Positions 37,301 to 46,172 are shown, numbered from the stretch's first letter. The stretch: 64,000 bases of DNA from Paludibacteraceae bacterium (GCA_017630395.1 JAGBVI010000070.1:32630-96629); one strand, 5' to 3'. The notes: generated from the sequence alone by a model not told the origin. Translations and numbers: made by a program.

Positions 37301-38336
37301 TATGGATGATAAGCAGATTGCTTTACTTTTATCAGGTAAGGGGGAGAATTCTTCAAAAGGAACTGAAAATGAGAGTGGTACAGGATTAGGTTTTCGTATT
37401 TGCTTAGACTATGTAAAGCGAAATAAAGGAACGATTGCTATAGAGAGTGAGAAAGGGGCAGGAACTCTTGTACGTTTACGTTTACCATTGTCTGATGAAA
37501 AATTGTCTGATGATGTAGAAATGGTAGATGAAGAGATTCACCATGTTGTGGATAAAGAGTTATTGGGTGGAAATGTGGTGATGGTTGTAGATGATGATCC
37601 GTTGATTAGCAAGAATATTAAGATGATTTTAGAACCATATATGCAAGTTTACGTGGCGAATGATGGTAGTGAGGGATTGGAATTAGCAAAAAAATATTCG
37701 TTTGATTTAGTGTTGAGTGATGTGGAAATGCCGATTATGAATGGTATCGAGATGTGTAAACAATTGTTGAAAGAAGAGAAAAATAGTGGTTTGCCAATAT
37801 TGTTCTTATCTGCTAAAAGTGAACAGTCTGATCGTTTGTTAGGCTTGATAAGCGGAGCTGTTGACTATGTTCCAAAACCATTTAATACCAATGAATTATT
37901 GTTGAAATTGACCAATATTTTGATTAACCGACGCAAGCAACAACAAAGATTGTTAAACATCAGATTGATGAGTAGTGCATCTGATGTGCCGGAGAAAACG
38001 ACAGATGAGAAAATCAATCCTTTGTTGGAACAAATTATAGATGTTGTGGCAAAGAACTATCAAGATAGTGAATTCTCTATTGAAAAGATGGCAAGTTTGT
38101 TGTTCGTCAGTCAATCTACGTTGATTCGTCGCTCCAAATCAATTATTGGTAAAACACCTATTGAAGTCTTGAATGAATATCGTTTAAATAAAGCTAAAGG
38201 TTTGTTGATGAGTGCGAGAGATGAAATGTCTGTGGCCGATATCGCTTTTGAAGTTGGATTTTCTGATCCAGCATATTTTACTAGAAAGTATAAAGATTTC
38301 TATGGATTTACACCAAGTGAAACACCTAAATCATAG
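34305..38336 (+). CDS. Hybrid two-component system regulator (HTCS), second of a pair
   Basis: 1343 residues from the ATG at 34305, chosen because it starts a proper signal peptide (FRKVGILILITLFLSIGHAT, cut near LYAQ); a longer open frame to 34263 adds residues that spoil it. Same domain order as its neighbour: Reg_prop propellers (GFMWFGTGSGLNRYDG, GDIWVATWGGGVYRYS), Y_Y_Y, one membrane helix (WWFRLLFVSVLALIIGSFLY), HisKA with LAHDLKNPMFAIVGALEG (His849), HATPase (ILNNAIKFTHSGGD, GTGLGFRICLDYV), receiver (LSDVEMPIMNG, Asp1139) and AraC helix-turn-helix ending GFSDPAYFTRKYKDFYGFTP. The two are clear paralogues over their whole length, a tandem duplication with diverged sensors. Ligands are unknown. 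Confidence 0.94.
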   Translation: MFRKVGILILITLFLSIGHATLYAQKEVRFDQLSVSQGLSSNLVHSIAQDSMGFMWFGTGSGLNRYDGKICKRFLKSQYPSLLRNDVRTLYTFSDGTVVMGSFFGCVLQYDPKKEEFSNLKPTDFDSTYYKQIVSFSETKNGDKYLNTSSGFYLYDSQEKRFCNRFPAYSRIKDTYILSLYEDNFDRFWICSFNSVIVIDKVGNEIYRFDLSNGGNKQTATSKFTILSDSHILVSCFSDLIHSFELDSQGNIAKFTEIKVPFSGLNNIMRDRNGHFWYTSDGFGLWYSEDFPTSKEDLVKVVSVGEKKLDFSKIYCIMESDNGDIWIGTQAEGALKFNPNAEESVVFSNYLAYPYRISSSFTETPDGQLYVASDGEGFCRMNPERMEYRLFSEKDGLTNKNVVEIDADKNGDIWVATWGGGVYRYSPKKDKIEKVTFSPLNSNLNCFISISTTSNGEVWASSGGDGLYVRDTLGRWHKIVLSFSPGEDDMWPSGVVEGKQDIRWVNTSRSLWWIKGEESRPLMGDFSKQMTHTPISINNMMCDDEYNLWVATNQGLLRFSPDGTKLDTIKTVPIQEYTSVAFDGKNNMVVTSSSDIYYVDCKTFEAQRFLYDFSSIGLSGFNLQGNYISSSGVLFCSTSNGFVMIKPEEENQQDSLRYLSISSVHIQKNPLAKCADYCEWNEKGDLSQITLPYNLAELSLCIDLVDYSKHTPELNYRLIGLTDKWDKVDHNRTIYFPYLPPGDYVLEIQSYKKGNGKYYALYTLPIVVTPPWWQTWWFRLLFVSVLALIIGSFLYLRFRRLLKQKVMLEQMVKERTKELDEKNVLIESQNEELKQVLFDKDRLISVLAHDLKNPMFAIVGALEGWLKREADLGKEERRGIISSALSSAQSLQDELIRLLEWARAKSEKIECTPQSLDLRSSLQNVVSLLSGVINKKNLHFTTNLNIEHCVVVDPRMLRAILRNILNNAIKFTHSGGDISVTACEEGKDMVIDIKDSGVGMDDKQIALLLSGKGENSSKGTENESGTGLGFRICLDYVKRNKGTIAIESEKGAGTLVRLRLPLSDEKLSDDVEMVDEEIHHVVDKELLGGNVVMVVDDDPLISKNIKMILEPYMQVYVANDGSEGLELAKKYSFDLVLSDVEMPIMNGIEMCKQLLKEEKNSGLPILFLSAKSEQSDRLLGLISGAVDYVPKPFNTNELLLKLTNILINRRKQQQRLLNIRLMSSASDVPEKTTDEKINPLLEQIIDVVAKNYQDSEFSIEKMASLLFVSQSTLIRRSKSIIGKTPIEVLNEYRLNKAKGLLMSARDEMSVADIAFEVGFSDPAYFTRKYKDFYGFTPSETPKS

Positions 38337-38414
38337 ATTCTAACCTATCGTTAAAATTTTAAAGAAGACCTAAACTTTCTCCTATACTTAGTTATGGATA
38401 TGAGTGATTTTGAT

Positions 38415-38422
38415 TAAATTTG
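38415..38422 (+). promoter_or_regulatory. Promoter -7 element for purU
   Basis: TAAATTTG fits TAnnTTTG, 16 bases before the ATG. The predicted start is about 10 bases upstream of it. The -33 region lacks a clean TTG. Confidence 0.45.
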
Positions 38423-38438
38423 CAAAAAATTAAGAGAA

Positions 38439-39302
38439 ATGGAAAAGAAACAGACGGCAATTCTATTGATTCATTGTCCCGATAAGCAAGGTATTTTAGC
38501 GGCAGTGACAGATTTTATCAATGTTAATAAGGGGAATATTGTATATTTGGATCAGCATGTAGATTATGTTCAGAATACATTCTTTATGCGTGTGGAGTGG
38601 GATTTGAAGGATTTTATTATTCCTCGTGATAAGATTGAAGAGTATTTTAGAACGCTTTATGCAAATAAATATGACATGGTATTTACACTGAATTTCTCAG
38701 ATGTTAAGCCTCGTATGGCTATTTTTGTTTCAAAAATGTCTCACTGTCTTTTCGATATATTATCCCGTTATTTAGATGGAGGTTTAAATGTTGAAATTCC
38801 AATGATTGTTAGCAACCATGCTGATTTGCAGTGGATAGGAGAGAAGTTTGGTATTCCTTTCCATGTATTCCCTATAACTAAGGAGAATAAGTTGGAACAA
38901 GAGAAGAAGGAGATGGAATTGCTTAGAAATGAGAGGGTGGATTTTATTGTCTTAGCTCGTTATATGCAAATTATTTCGGAGGATATGATTAATGAATTCC
39001 CTAATAATATCATCAATATTCATCACTCCTTTTTGCCTGCATTTATTGGTGCAAAACCTTATCATGCTGCTTACGAGAGAGGTGTAAAGATTATTGGTGC
39101 TACAAGCCATTATGTTACAACCGAGTTGGATGCAGGTCCGATTATTGAACAAGATGTTGTAAGAGTTACCCATAAAGATACTGTTAAAACTTTCATTCAT
39201 AAAGGGCAAGATTTGGAAAAAATAGTTCTTTCTCGTGCCGTTGAAAAACATATTGATAGAAAAGTGTTAGCTTTCAAGAATAGAACTGTTGTCTTTAGTT
39301 AA
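38439..39302 (+). CDS. purU: Formyltetrahydrofolate deformylase
   Basis: 287 residues. Hydrolyses 10-formyltetrahydrofolate to formate and tetrahydrofolate, balancing one-carbon pools. An N-terminal ACT domain (AILLIHCPDKQGILAAVTDF) is followed by the formyl-transferase-like domain: MAIFVSKMSHCLFDILSRYL, then ADLQWIGEKFGIPFHVFPIT, ARYMQIISEDMINEFPNNII, and the catalytic INIHHSFLPAFIGAKPYHAA with TTELDAGPIIEQDV supplying His and Asp. Length is typical. The next gene follows on the same strand after 104 bases. In Bacteroidota its combination with fmt (also in this window) shows that both consumers of the formyl donor are present. Confidence 0.95.
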   Translation: MEKKQTAILLIHCPDKQGILAAVTDFINVNKGNIVYLDQHVDYVQNTFFMRVEWDLKDFIIPRDKIEEYFRTLYANKYDMVFTLNFSDVKPRMAIFVSKMSHCLFDILSRYLDGGLNVEIPMIVSNHADLQWIGEKFGIPFHVFPITKENKLEQEKKEMELLRNERVDFIVLARYMQIISEDMINEFPNNIINIHHSFLPAFIGAKPYHAAYERGVKIIGATSHYVTTELDAGPIIEQDVVRVTHKDTVKTFIHKGQDLEKIVLSRAVEKHIDRKVLAFKNRTVVFS

Positions 39303-39406
39303 AGTGACTTCTACATAATTGCTGTTTATAATGCAGTATGTATAGATAGTGGATGATGAGTTTTTTAAGAATCCACCTTAATAAATATTTTCTTTTAGTT
39401 CCTATA

Positions 39407-40585
39407 ATGTTGTCGTTGAGTGAATTAGAACAATTTATTGAAAATAATAGAAACGAAGATGTTAAGAAATTAGCTCTTCGTTCTTCTTCTTTATTAGGAG
39501 AGAACCTTAATTATGTTCTGACTCAAATATCGGGGTGGCAACGTTGTCGTGCAAAAATTCCATCATGGAGCAAGGTTAAGGGAGTGAAATTCCCAGTTCA
39601 ACTATCGATGGAACAATGTTCTTCAGAGCAAACTGCTTATTTAAAGTCCCAATTGATCAAGGGTGAAACTTTAGTAGATCTGACCGGGGGATTTGGAGTA
39701 GATTGTGCCTTTTTATCTCAATCGTTTCAGCAGGCTTTTTATGTAGAAAAGAATTCCGAATTGGCAGACATAGTCACTCATAATTATAGAGCGTTAGGTC
39801 TAACAAATATTTCTGTAAACAAAGCAGATGCAGTTGATTATTTGAAGACAATGAAGCCGGTTTCCACAATTTATATAGATCCTGCAAGGAGAGATGATTA
39901 TGGAAGAAAGATGGTCTCTATTTGCGATTGCTTTCCCAATCTTTCTGAACTAAGAAATCTTTTATTCGAAAAAGCTGATGATGTTTGGGTAAAGTACTCT
40001 CCGATGTTGGATATTTCTTTGGCAATAAAAGAGTTGGTGAGTGTGGTAGAACTCTTTGTCATTTCTGTTGAAAACGAGTGTAAAGAGTTGTTATTTCATC
40101 TCAAGAAGGAAGGTAAAGAAGATCCTAAGATTACTTGTTTTAATCTCCAACGAAAGGGAGATTCCAAATTTGAATTTACCTACAACGAGGAGAGTTTACA
40201 ACCATTGTTATTAGCAGATAGAGTTGGAGATTATCTATATGAGCCCAACAGCTCAATATTGAAAGCGGGTTGTTTTAAACGTCTTTGTGAGGTTTATAAA
40301 CTCCGTAAATTAGATGTAAATAGTCATCTATATACATCAGAACAACTACAATCTGATTTCCCAGGAAGAATATTTCATGTAGAAGAAACTTCAACATTAA
40401 ATAAAAAATCACTTAAAGACTTTTTGGCGGGAGTAACAAAAGCCAACGTTACCTTGCGAAATTTCCCGATGAGTGTAGATGAGTTTCGAAAAAAGATGAA
40501 AATCAAGGAGGGAGGCGATTGTTATCTCTTTGGGACAACAATTGCCGGAGTAAATAGCATACTCAAGTGTACAAAAATCAGTTGA
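39407..40585 (+). CDS. Class I SAM-dependent methyltransferase with THUMP-like C-terminus
   Basis: 392 residues from the ATG at 39407 (MLSLSELEQFIENN); 18 more codons are open upstream to 39353, but they look non-coding. The methyltransferase core has motif I LVDLTGGFGVDCAFLSQSF and motif IV YIDPARRDDYGRK, with an Asp-Pro-Ala-Arg active-site-like segment. An N-terminal helical part (residues 1-85) and a C-terminal part, from about 230, that ends GGDCYLFGTTIAGVNSILKC match the Bacteroidota proteins annotated as THUMP-like domain methyltransferases. The substrate, probably RNA, is not known. The stop codon is 26 bases from the stop of the next, converging gene. Confidence 0.8.
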   Translation: MLSLSELEQFIENNRNEDVKKLALRSSSLLGENLNYVLTQISGWQRCRAKIPSWSKVKGVKFPVQLSMEQCSSEQTAYLKSQLIKGETLVDLTGGFGVDCAFLSQSFQQAFYVEKNSELADIVTHNYRALGLTNISVNKADAVDYLKTMKPVSTIYIDPARRDDYGRKMVSICDCFPNLSELRNLLFEKADDVWVKYSPMLDISLAIKELVSVVELFVISVENECKELLFHLKKEGKEDPKITCFNLQRKGDSKFEFTYNEESLQPLLLADRVGDYLYEPNSSILKAGCFKRLCEVYKLRKLDVNSHLYTSEQLQSDFPGRIFHVEETSTLNKKSLKDFLAGVTKANVTLRNFPMSVDEFRKKMKIKEGGDCYLFGTTIAGVNSILKCTKIS

Positions 40586-40610
40586 AGGTGAGTTTTGTTA
40601 ATATTATACT

Positions 40611-41315
40611 TTAGTATAAAATAAAAATTGAGGGTCGTTTATTTAAGTCAGGCAGAGCCGACTTTTTCCACTCATTAATACTCTTTGTTTTGATATATTC
40701 GCTCTCTAAAGTAATATCGCAAGCGATGCAAAGTTTTGTATTTCCTTGACAAGTTGAGAGTATTTCGGACAAAAGTTTTTGGTTTCTGTAGGGTGTCTCA
40801 ATGAAAATTTGAGATTGATTTTCTGTTTTTGCTCTTTTTTCTAATTGTTTGATACGTTGAGTTCTTTCGTTGCCTTGAATTGGCAAGTATCCGACAAAAG
40901 CAAAGCTTTGACCATTAAATCCGGAAGCCATTAAACCCAATAAAATGGAGGATGGACCTACCAGTGGCACCACTTTGAGATTTTTTGTTTGGGCCATTTT
41001 TACGACCTCTGCTCCTGGATCAGCAATAGCAGGACACCCGGCTTCTGAGATTACACCCATGTCAAAACCTTTTTCCAATGGTTCTAAGTATGAAGAAAGT
41101 TCGTTGGGAGAGGTGTGTTTATTGAGTGTATAAAATTGCAATTCATCTATATTGATGTTGGAATCGACTTTTTTTAAGAAACGGCGAGCAGTTCTTACGT
41201 CTTCCACAATAAAATGTTTAATCTCTCTTATAATATCGATATTAATAGCAGGTAAAACATTCGATGTTTCACATTCACCTAAAGTGTTGGGTATTAAGTA
41301 TAGAGCATGTTCCAT
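40611..41315 (-). CDS. RsmI-like SAM-dependent methyltransferase (tetrapyrrole methylase fold)
   Basis: 234 residues from the ATG at 41315 (MEHALYLIPNTLGE); 15 further codons are open upstream but add nothing typical. The tetrapyrrole-methylase fold is shown by ALYLIPNTLGECETSNVLP at the start, GVISEAGCPAIADPGAEVV (the RsmI-type S-AG-P-x-I-x-DPG), VVPLVGPSSILLGLMASGFN and FAFVGYLPIQGNERTQRIKQ. RsmI proper (about 280 residues) 2'-O-methylates C1402 of 16S rRNA; this shorter protein is the Bacteroidota paralogue of unknown target. Monocistronic. It is divergent from the 6S-like RNA, whose promoter lies 80 bases away. Confidence 0.82.
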   Translation of the reverse strand: MEHALYLIPNTLGECETSNVLPAINIDIIREIKHFIVEDVRTARRFLKKVDSNINIDELQFYTLNKHTSPNELSSYLEPLEKGFDMGVISEAGCPAIADPGAEVVKMAQTKNLKVVPLVGPSSILLGLMASGFNGQSFAFVGYLPIQGNERTQRIKQLEKRAKTENQSQIFIETPYRNQKLLSEILSTCQGNTKLCIACDITLESEYIKTKSINEWKKSALPDLNKRPSIFILY

Positions 41316-41392
41316 TGTTATAAGCGATAAAATAAAACCAAAATCTATGCAATATAACAATTTTTTTTTGAAAATAAAAAGTGTATTTTCTA

Positions 41393-41423
41393 TTGCAATT
41401 TACAAAAAAATGATTTATCTTTG
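41393..41423 (+). promoter_or_regulatory. Promoter of the 6S-like RNA
   Basis: TTG at 41393-41395, 20 bases, then TATCTTTG at 41416-41423, a consensus promoter. The start is predicted near 41430. Confidence 0.65.
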
Positions 41424-41429
41424 AATCAA

Positions 41430-41663
41430 ACAAAAGGAGATCATTAACGTATTGTCGCATCGTCAATTGATTGTTAAACTTAACATTTATTCTATTCCGG
41501 ATGTCCCTTTCAATCAATGGCGGGCCACACCTTCGGGTTGCATTATGCACGGTGGATTACAAAGATTGGTCATACATCCAAATCCTGTTTTCGGGAGTTT
41601 AATTTAATCACGGTGCGGCATCTTTATAGGAGTCACGGTTAAAAATTTAGCCGTGACTTTTTT
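41430..41663 (+). ncRNA. ssrS: Structured RNA, candidate 6S RNA
   Basis: A gene-free segment with its own consensus promoter and Rho-independent terminator. It folds into one long rod: TGTCGCATCG (41453-41462) pairs with CGGTGCGGCA (41611-41620; two G-U pairs), GTTAAAC with GTTTAAT nearby, then an open bubble, then GGATGT (41499-41504) with ACATCC (41574-41579), CAATC (41511-41515) with GATTG (41564-41568) and CCAC with GTGG. The tip carries two small hairpins, ACC-UUCG-GGU and UGCA-UUA-UGCA. The 3' side of the bubble forms a small hairpin of its own (TCCTG-TTTT-CGGGA). Closing stem, large central bubble and a long branch are the features of 6S RNA, which mimics an open promoter and binds sigma-70 polymerase. 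The identity is inferred from structure only. Confidence 0.6.
41631..41663 (+). terminator. Terminator of the 6S-like RNA
   Basis: AGTCACGG (41631-41638) and CCGTGACT (41651-41658) form a perfect 8-bp stem, followed by TTTTT and further T-rich sequence. Confidence 0.9.
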
Positions 41664-41822
41664 GTTTTTATATTTTCTCTTGTTACCCTCTTCTTTCTCT
41701 CTATTTATTAATTAGTGTCTTTGATTTTTTTTTTTATAAACTATTTTACGTGCAAATATGTTAGAAAATATTTCCTTTTCTCGCTCAATAATTGTAGTTT
41801 TGTTGCTACTAAATTGGAAAGT

Positions 41823-43820
41823 ATGAATTCGGATATTGATTTAATAAATTCATTAAGAGACGAGTTGAATAGGCATAATTATAACTATTATGTTTTGTCG
41901 GCACCTACCATCTCCGATTATGATTTTGATATGAAAATGAAGGAGTTGCAGCGATTAGAGGCGTTGCATCCGGAGTTAGATGACCCAAATTCACCGACTA
42001 AAAGAGTGGGTAGTGATATCTCAAATGAATTTAAGCAGATAACTCATTCCTATCCGATGTTATCTTTGGCAAATACCTATTCAAATGCTGAAGTGACAGA
42101 CTTTTATATGCGTATTAGAAAAGCTTTGGGAGTTGATTTTCTTGTTGATTGTGAGTTGAAATATGATGGTACATCTATTTCTTTAAGGTATGAAGATGGA
42201 CGATTGGTGCGAGCTGTAACGAGGGGAGATGGAGAGAAGGGTGATGATGTGACTGAAAATGTTCGTACAATCTCTTCAATTCCTTTGGTTTTACAAGGAT
42301 CCGGTTATCCCGAAGTGTTTGAAATCAGAGGTGAGATTTTGATGCCTTGGTCGGTATTTAATGAGTTGAATGCAGAACGTGTAGAGAATGGTTTGCCTCC
42401 TTTTGCCAATCCACGAAATGCTGCTTCGGGTACATTGAAGTTGTTGAACTCGAAAGAGGTGGCTAAACGGAAGTTGGATGCCTATTTGTATTATTTTATC
42501 AGTGATGACGAAGATTATTCTTCTCATTACGAAAATTTGCAAAAAGCAAAGGAGTGGGGATTTAAGATATCTGACGCAAGCAAGCGATGTTCAACATTGG
42601 AAGAGATATTTGACTATATTCAATATTGGGATGATGCTCGTAGAGAGTTGCCGGTAGCTACAGATGGAATAGTCTTGAAAGTAGATGCAGTAGAGCAGCA
42701 GAATTTATTGGGATTTACCTCTAAAACTCCGCGTTGGGCAATTGCATATAAATTTCAAGCAGAAAGAATTGCTACGCAGTTGAAGTCTGTTTCGTTTCAG
42801 GTGGGGCGAATGGGTACAATTACTCCCGTAGCAAATTTGGAACCGGTGACACTTTCCGGTACTGTGGTAAAACGCGCTTCGTTGCACAATGCCGATATTA
42901 TCGCAGGATTGGATTTACATATTGGAGATAGCGTTTATGTCGAAAAGGGTGGAGAGATAATTCCTAAAATAGTTGGGGTAGATGAAGAGGCGAGGAAGAG
43001 CGGAGTGGGAGAACGAGTTCATTTTATTTCTCAATGTCCGGAGTGCGGAACAGAGTTGAAACGAATGGAGGGAGAGGCTGCGCATTATTGCCCTAATGAT
43101 ACAACTTGTCCTCCACAGATAAAGGGACGTATTATCCATTTTGCCAGTAGGAAAGCTATGAATATCAACTTGGGAGAAGAAAATGTGAATCTTTTTTATG
43201 AGTTGGGAATGGTGAAAAATGTGGCAGACTTGTATTCGTTGAATTTTCAGGAAATAGCCTCTTTACCACGTTGGGGAATGCAAAGTGCAAAGCGTTTGGC
43301 GGAGAGTTTGGAGCAATCAAAATCGGTTCCATTTGACAGAGTGTTGTTTGCCTTGGGTATTCGATATGTGGGTTCCACTACGGCAAAGAAGATTGCGTCT
43401 GCATTACAAAATATAGAGGCAATATCTTCAGCTTCTTATCAAACATTAATGGATATAGATGAGGTTGGAGAGGTTATTGCCAATAGTGTTATGGAGTTTT
43501 TTGCAAATGAGCAAAATCGAAATATAGTGAATCGGTTGAAAGAGGCCGGGTTGCAGTTTGCCTTAGGTCAAGCAGAAGAGCAAGCGAGCAATAAGTTGGA
43601 GGGCTTATCCATTGTTATCAGTGGAACGTTTGAACGTTATTCTCGCGATGAGTTAAAACAATTAATAGAAGCTCATGGAGGAAAAAATGTCTCTTCCATC
43701 TCGTCTAAAACTGATTATGTTTTGGCAGGAGCCAATATGGGTCCTGCAAAGTTGGAAAAGGCAAATGCGTTAGGAGTGAAAATAATGAGTGAAGCTGATT
43801 TTATTAAAATGATTGAATAG
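41823..43820 (+). CDS. ligA: NAD-dependent DNA ligase
   Basis: 665 residues from the ATG at 41823, which gives the usual start [20 protein letters not shown]; the open frame continues upstream to 41715 but is not coding there. Seals nicks in DNA using NAD+. Domain Ia with [20 protein letters not shown] binds NAD; the adenylation Lys is residue 113 in [12 protein letters not shown]. An OB fold follows, then a four-Cys zinc finger ([20 protein letters not shown] and TTCPPQ), helix-hairpin-helix repeats ([33 protein letters not shown]) and a C-terminal BRCT domain ([20 protein letters not shown]). Length is normal. The next gene begins 2 bases after its stop, so the two are co-transcribed. Confidence 0.97.
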   Translation: MNSDIDLINSLRDELNRHNYNYYVLSAPTISDYDFDMKMKELQRLEALHPELDDPNSPTKRVGSDISNEFKQITHSYPMLSLANTYSNAEVTDFYMRIRKALGVDFLVDCELKYDGTSISLRYEDGRLVRAVTRGDGEKGDDVTENVRTISSIPLVLQGSGYPEVFEIRGEILMPWSVFNELNAERVENGLPPFANPRNAASGTLKLLNSKEVAKRKLDAYLYYFISDDEDYSSHYENLQKAKEWGFKISDASKRCSTLEEIFDYIQYWDDARRELPVATDGIVLKVDAVEQQNLLGFTSKTPRWAIAYKFQAERIATQLKSVSFQVGRMGTITPVANLEPVTLSGTVVKRASLHNADIIAGLDLHIGDSVYVEKGGEIIPKIVGVDEEARKSGVGERVHFISQCPECGTELKRMEGEAAHYCPNDTTCPPQIKGRIIHFASRKAMNINLGEENVNLFYELGMVKNVADLYSLNFQEIASLPRWGMQSAKRLAESLEQSKSVPFDRVLFALGIRYVGSTTAKKIASALQNIEAISSASYQTLMDIDEVGEVIANSVMEFFANEQNRNIVNRLKEAGLQFALGQAEEQASNKLEGLSIVISGTFERYSRDELKQLIEAHGGKNVSSISSKTDYVLAGANMGPAKLEKANALGVKIMSEADFIKMIE

Positions 43821-43822
43821 GT

Positions 43823-44347
43823 ATGTTTTTGAATTGGAAACGGAAATATATTAATTGGCAAATCAGTAAGATTGCAAAGAAGTTGAAACGCCAAAAGAGT
43901 TTTGTCTGTTGGGATGATGCAAATAAAATTGTATTGTTAATTTCTTATGCTGATTTGAATAGAAATTTTCTTACGTCAGCTTTGGAATTGCTGGAAGAGA
44001 AGGATGTTCATATATGGTGTTTTAAAGAAGGAAAGGAATTGCCAAAGTTGGATAATGATTTGGTAACATTGTTTAATAGTAAGTCAATCTCTTTTTTTCA
44101 AAAGCCTAATAAGATTATTATTAACAAGTATTGGGCGCAAGAGGTAGATTTGTTGTTGGATTTGACAACACAAGAGGTGCTTCCATTAAAATTTTTAGCT
44201 GGAATTTCAAAAGCTCCTTGTCGTTGTGGATTGACGAAAGATGATTTTGATATATATGATTTTAAGATGGATATGAATGGGAAAGTTGCTCCCATCGATT
44301 TGTTGCAGCAAATTTTACATTACCTCAAAATGATAAAATCGGCATAA
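43823..44347 (+). CDS. Conserved hypothetical protein (DUF6913-like)
   Basis: 174 residues, cytoplasmic, basic N-terminus (NWKRKYINWQISKIAKKLKR). It has an alpha-beta look: VLLISYADLNRNFLTSALEL, then DVHIWCFKEGKELP, then WAQEVDLLLDLTTQEVLPLK and FLAGISKAPCRCGLTKDDFD. This matches my memory of a small Bacteroidota family, probably DUF6913, that often follows ligA and precedes dapA. No catalytic residues can be named and no function is known. It starts 2 bases after ligA, so translation may be coupled, and dapA follows after 154 bases with its own promoter. Confidence 0.65.
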   Translation: MFLNWKRKYINWQISKIAKKLKRQKSFVCWDDANKIVLLISYADLNRNFLTSALELLEEKDVHIWCFKEGKELPKLDNDLVTLFNSKSISFFQKPNKIIINKYWAQEVDLLLDLTTQEVLPLKFLAGISKAPCRCGLTKDDFDIYDFKMDMNGKVAPIDLLQQILHYLKMIKSA

Positions 44348-44460
44348 GTGACAATGATATAGTTTGTTCATGGTTAGAATCATTTTTAAATAAAATGATA
44401 TGTTCGAGATACATGTTATAAAAAAATGATATCATAGAGTAATGATAGAATAATTTTTTA

Positions 44461-44468
44461 TACCTTTG
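44461..44468 (+). promoter_or_regulatory. Promoter -7 element for dapA
   Basis: TACCTTTG fits TAnnTTTG, 33 bases before the dapA start. No clear TTG is found about 20 bases upstream. Confidence 0.45.
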
Positions 44469-44501
44469 AAGTCGCAAATTTAAAAGAGAGAATTTAGGAA
44501 A

Positions 44502-45395
44502 ATGATACATACAAAATTTACAGGATTAGGAATTGCTTTGATAACACCTTTCAATGAAGACGAAAGTGTCGATTATGAGCGACTAGGTCGTTTGGTTGAG
44601 TATCAATTGCAAAATAATGCAGACTATTTGGTTGTTCTGGGGACAACGGGGGAAACGCCTACATTGTCCGAAGAGGAGAAAACAGAAATTGTTGATTTTG
44701 TTGTTTCTAAAGTGAAGGGGAGAGTTCCTATTGTCTTAGGAGTCGGAGGGAATAACACAGCAGCCATTGTAAAACGTTTGCAAACCGAATCTTTTGTAGG
44801 TATTGATGCGATTTTGTCTGTTGTACCGTATTATAATAAACCGTCGCAAGAGGGCATTTATCAGCACTATAGTGCCATTGCTAAAGCATCGAAATTGCCG
44901 ATTATTTTGTACAATGTTCCCGGTCGAACAGGTGTAAATATGTCCGTTGAGACTACAATACGATTAGCGCGTGAATTTGATAATATTATCGCTATTAAAG
45001 AGGCTTGTGGTAATATGGACCAAATCAATGACATTATCAAACGTAAGCCGAAAGAGTTTATGGTGTTGTCCGGAGATGATGGCATCGCCTATCCATTGAT
45101 TACAATGGGGGCGCAAGGTGTGATTTCAGTTATTGGTAATGCCTTCCCGAAAGAATTTGGACGAATGATTCGTTTGAGTTTACAAGGAGAATATGAATCG
45201 GCACGTGAGATCCATCAGAAATTCACGGATTTGTTTGATTTATTGTTTGTTGATGGAAACCCTGCAGGAGTAAAATGTATGCTCTCTTTGATGGGTTATA
45301 TTGATAATAGATTGCGCTTACCACTTGTCCCTACACGTATGGATACATACGAAAAGATTCGTGACGTGTTGAAAAGTTTGGATGTTAAGTGTTAA
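44502..45395 (+). CDS. dapA: 4-hydroxy-tetrahydrodipicolinate synthase
   Basis: 297 residues. Condenses pyruvate with aspartate semialdehyde, the first step of lysine and diaminopimelate synthesis. The TIM barrel shows all expected residues: LGTTGETPTLSEEEK (Thr-Thr proton relay), Tyr138 in YNVPGRTGVNM, and the Schiff-base Lys166 in IIAIKEACGNMDQI; GDDGIAYPLITMGAQGVISV follows. Length is normal. The gene is followed after 9 bases by truA, so the two form a transcription unit. Confidence 0.97.
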   Translation: MIHTKFTGLGIALITPFNEDESVDYERLGRLVEYQLQNNADYLVVLGTTGETPTLSEEEKTEIVDFVVSKVKGRVPIVLGVGGNNTAAIVKRLQTESFVGIDAILSVVPYYNKPSQEGIYQHYSAIAKASKLPIILYNVPGRTGVNMSVETTIRLAREFDNIIAIKEACGNMDQINDIIKRKPKEFMVLSGDDGIAYPLITMGAQGVISVIGNAFPKEFGRMIRLSLQGEYESAREIHQKFTDLFDLLFVDGNPAGVKCMLSLMGYIDNRLRLPLVPTRMDTYEKIRDVLKSLDVKC

Positions 45396-45404
45396 ATTCG
45401 CCCC

Positions 45405-46133
45405 ATGAGATATTTTATTAAATTCTCTTATAAGGGAACAAATTATCATGGTTGGCAGATACAGCCCAACGACATTTCTGTCCAGTCGGTATTGACGGAT
45501 GCAATGTCGTTGGTTTTTCGTTTTCAGGTGGAACTAACCGGGGCCGGTAGGACTGATGCCGGAGTTCATGCTGTGAATATGATTGCCCATTTCGATCTCC
45601 CTTTTGAAATTGAGGATTCTTCTAAAATTGTTTATCGCCTAAATAGTCTGTTGCCCAAGGATATTTCAATAGATTCTATATTTGAAGTAGAAGAGTCAAT
45701 GCATGCACGTTTTAGTGCAAAATCCAGAACCTATAAATATTATGTTTCTACCAAAAAGTCTCCCTTTGATGATGAGTTTTCGGCAAGAATTACTTTTGCT
45801 TTGGATGAAGAAAAAATGAATGAGGCAGCCCAAACGTTGTTTGATTATATTGATTTTACAAGTTTTAGTAAAGTTCATACCGATGTAAAGACGAATAACT
45901 GCAAAATCTATCATGCAAATTGGGACAGACAAGGTGATTACCTTGTTTTTACCATAAAGGCTGATCGTTTTTTGCGAAATATGGTGAGAGCCATAGTTGG
46001 AACATTGATAGAGGTTGGGAAAGGAGCAATCACTGTTGATGAATTTAGAAATATTATTGAAAGTAAAGATAGATGTGCTGCAGGAATGTCTGTACCTGCT
46101 AAGGGGTTATTTTTGGTTGATGTAGAGTATTAA
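45405..46133 (+). CDS. truA: tRNA pseudouridine(38-40) synthase
   Basis: 242 residues. Isomerises uridines 38-40 in the anticodon arm of many tRNAs. RYFIKFSYKGTNYHGWQIQP opens the first half; the catalytic Asp51 lies in ELTGAGRTDAGVHA; ARFSAKSRTYKYYVSTKKSP and FLRNMVRAIVGTLIEVGKG are the other family blocks. Length is slightly short of the 250-270 usual but complete. Begins 9 bases after dapA on the same strand. Confidence 0.96.
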   Translation: MRYFIKFSYKGTNYHGWQIQPNDISVQSVLTDAMSLVFRFQVELTGAGRTDAGVHAVNMIAHFDLPFEIEDSSKIVYRLNSLLPKDISIDSIFEVEESMHARFSAKSRTYKYYVSTKKSPFDDEFSARITFALDEEKMNEAAQTLFDYIDFTSFSKVHTDVKTNNCKIYHANWDRQGDYLVFTIKADRFLRNMVRAIVGTLIEVGKGAITVDEFRNIIESKDRCAAGMSVPAKGLFLVDVEY

Positions 46134-46172
46134 AAACTTGGTAATCAGAGAGCGTCGGAAGCTTAATTATTT

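Noticed and set aside
41715..41822. Upstream extension of ligA
   Set aside because: The extra 36 residues are hydrophobic and unlike any ligase N-terminus; [15 protein letters not shown] at 41823 is the normal start.
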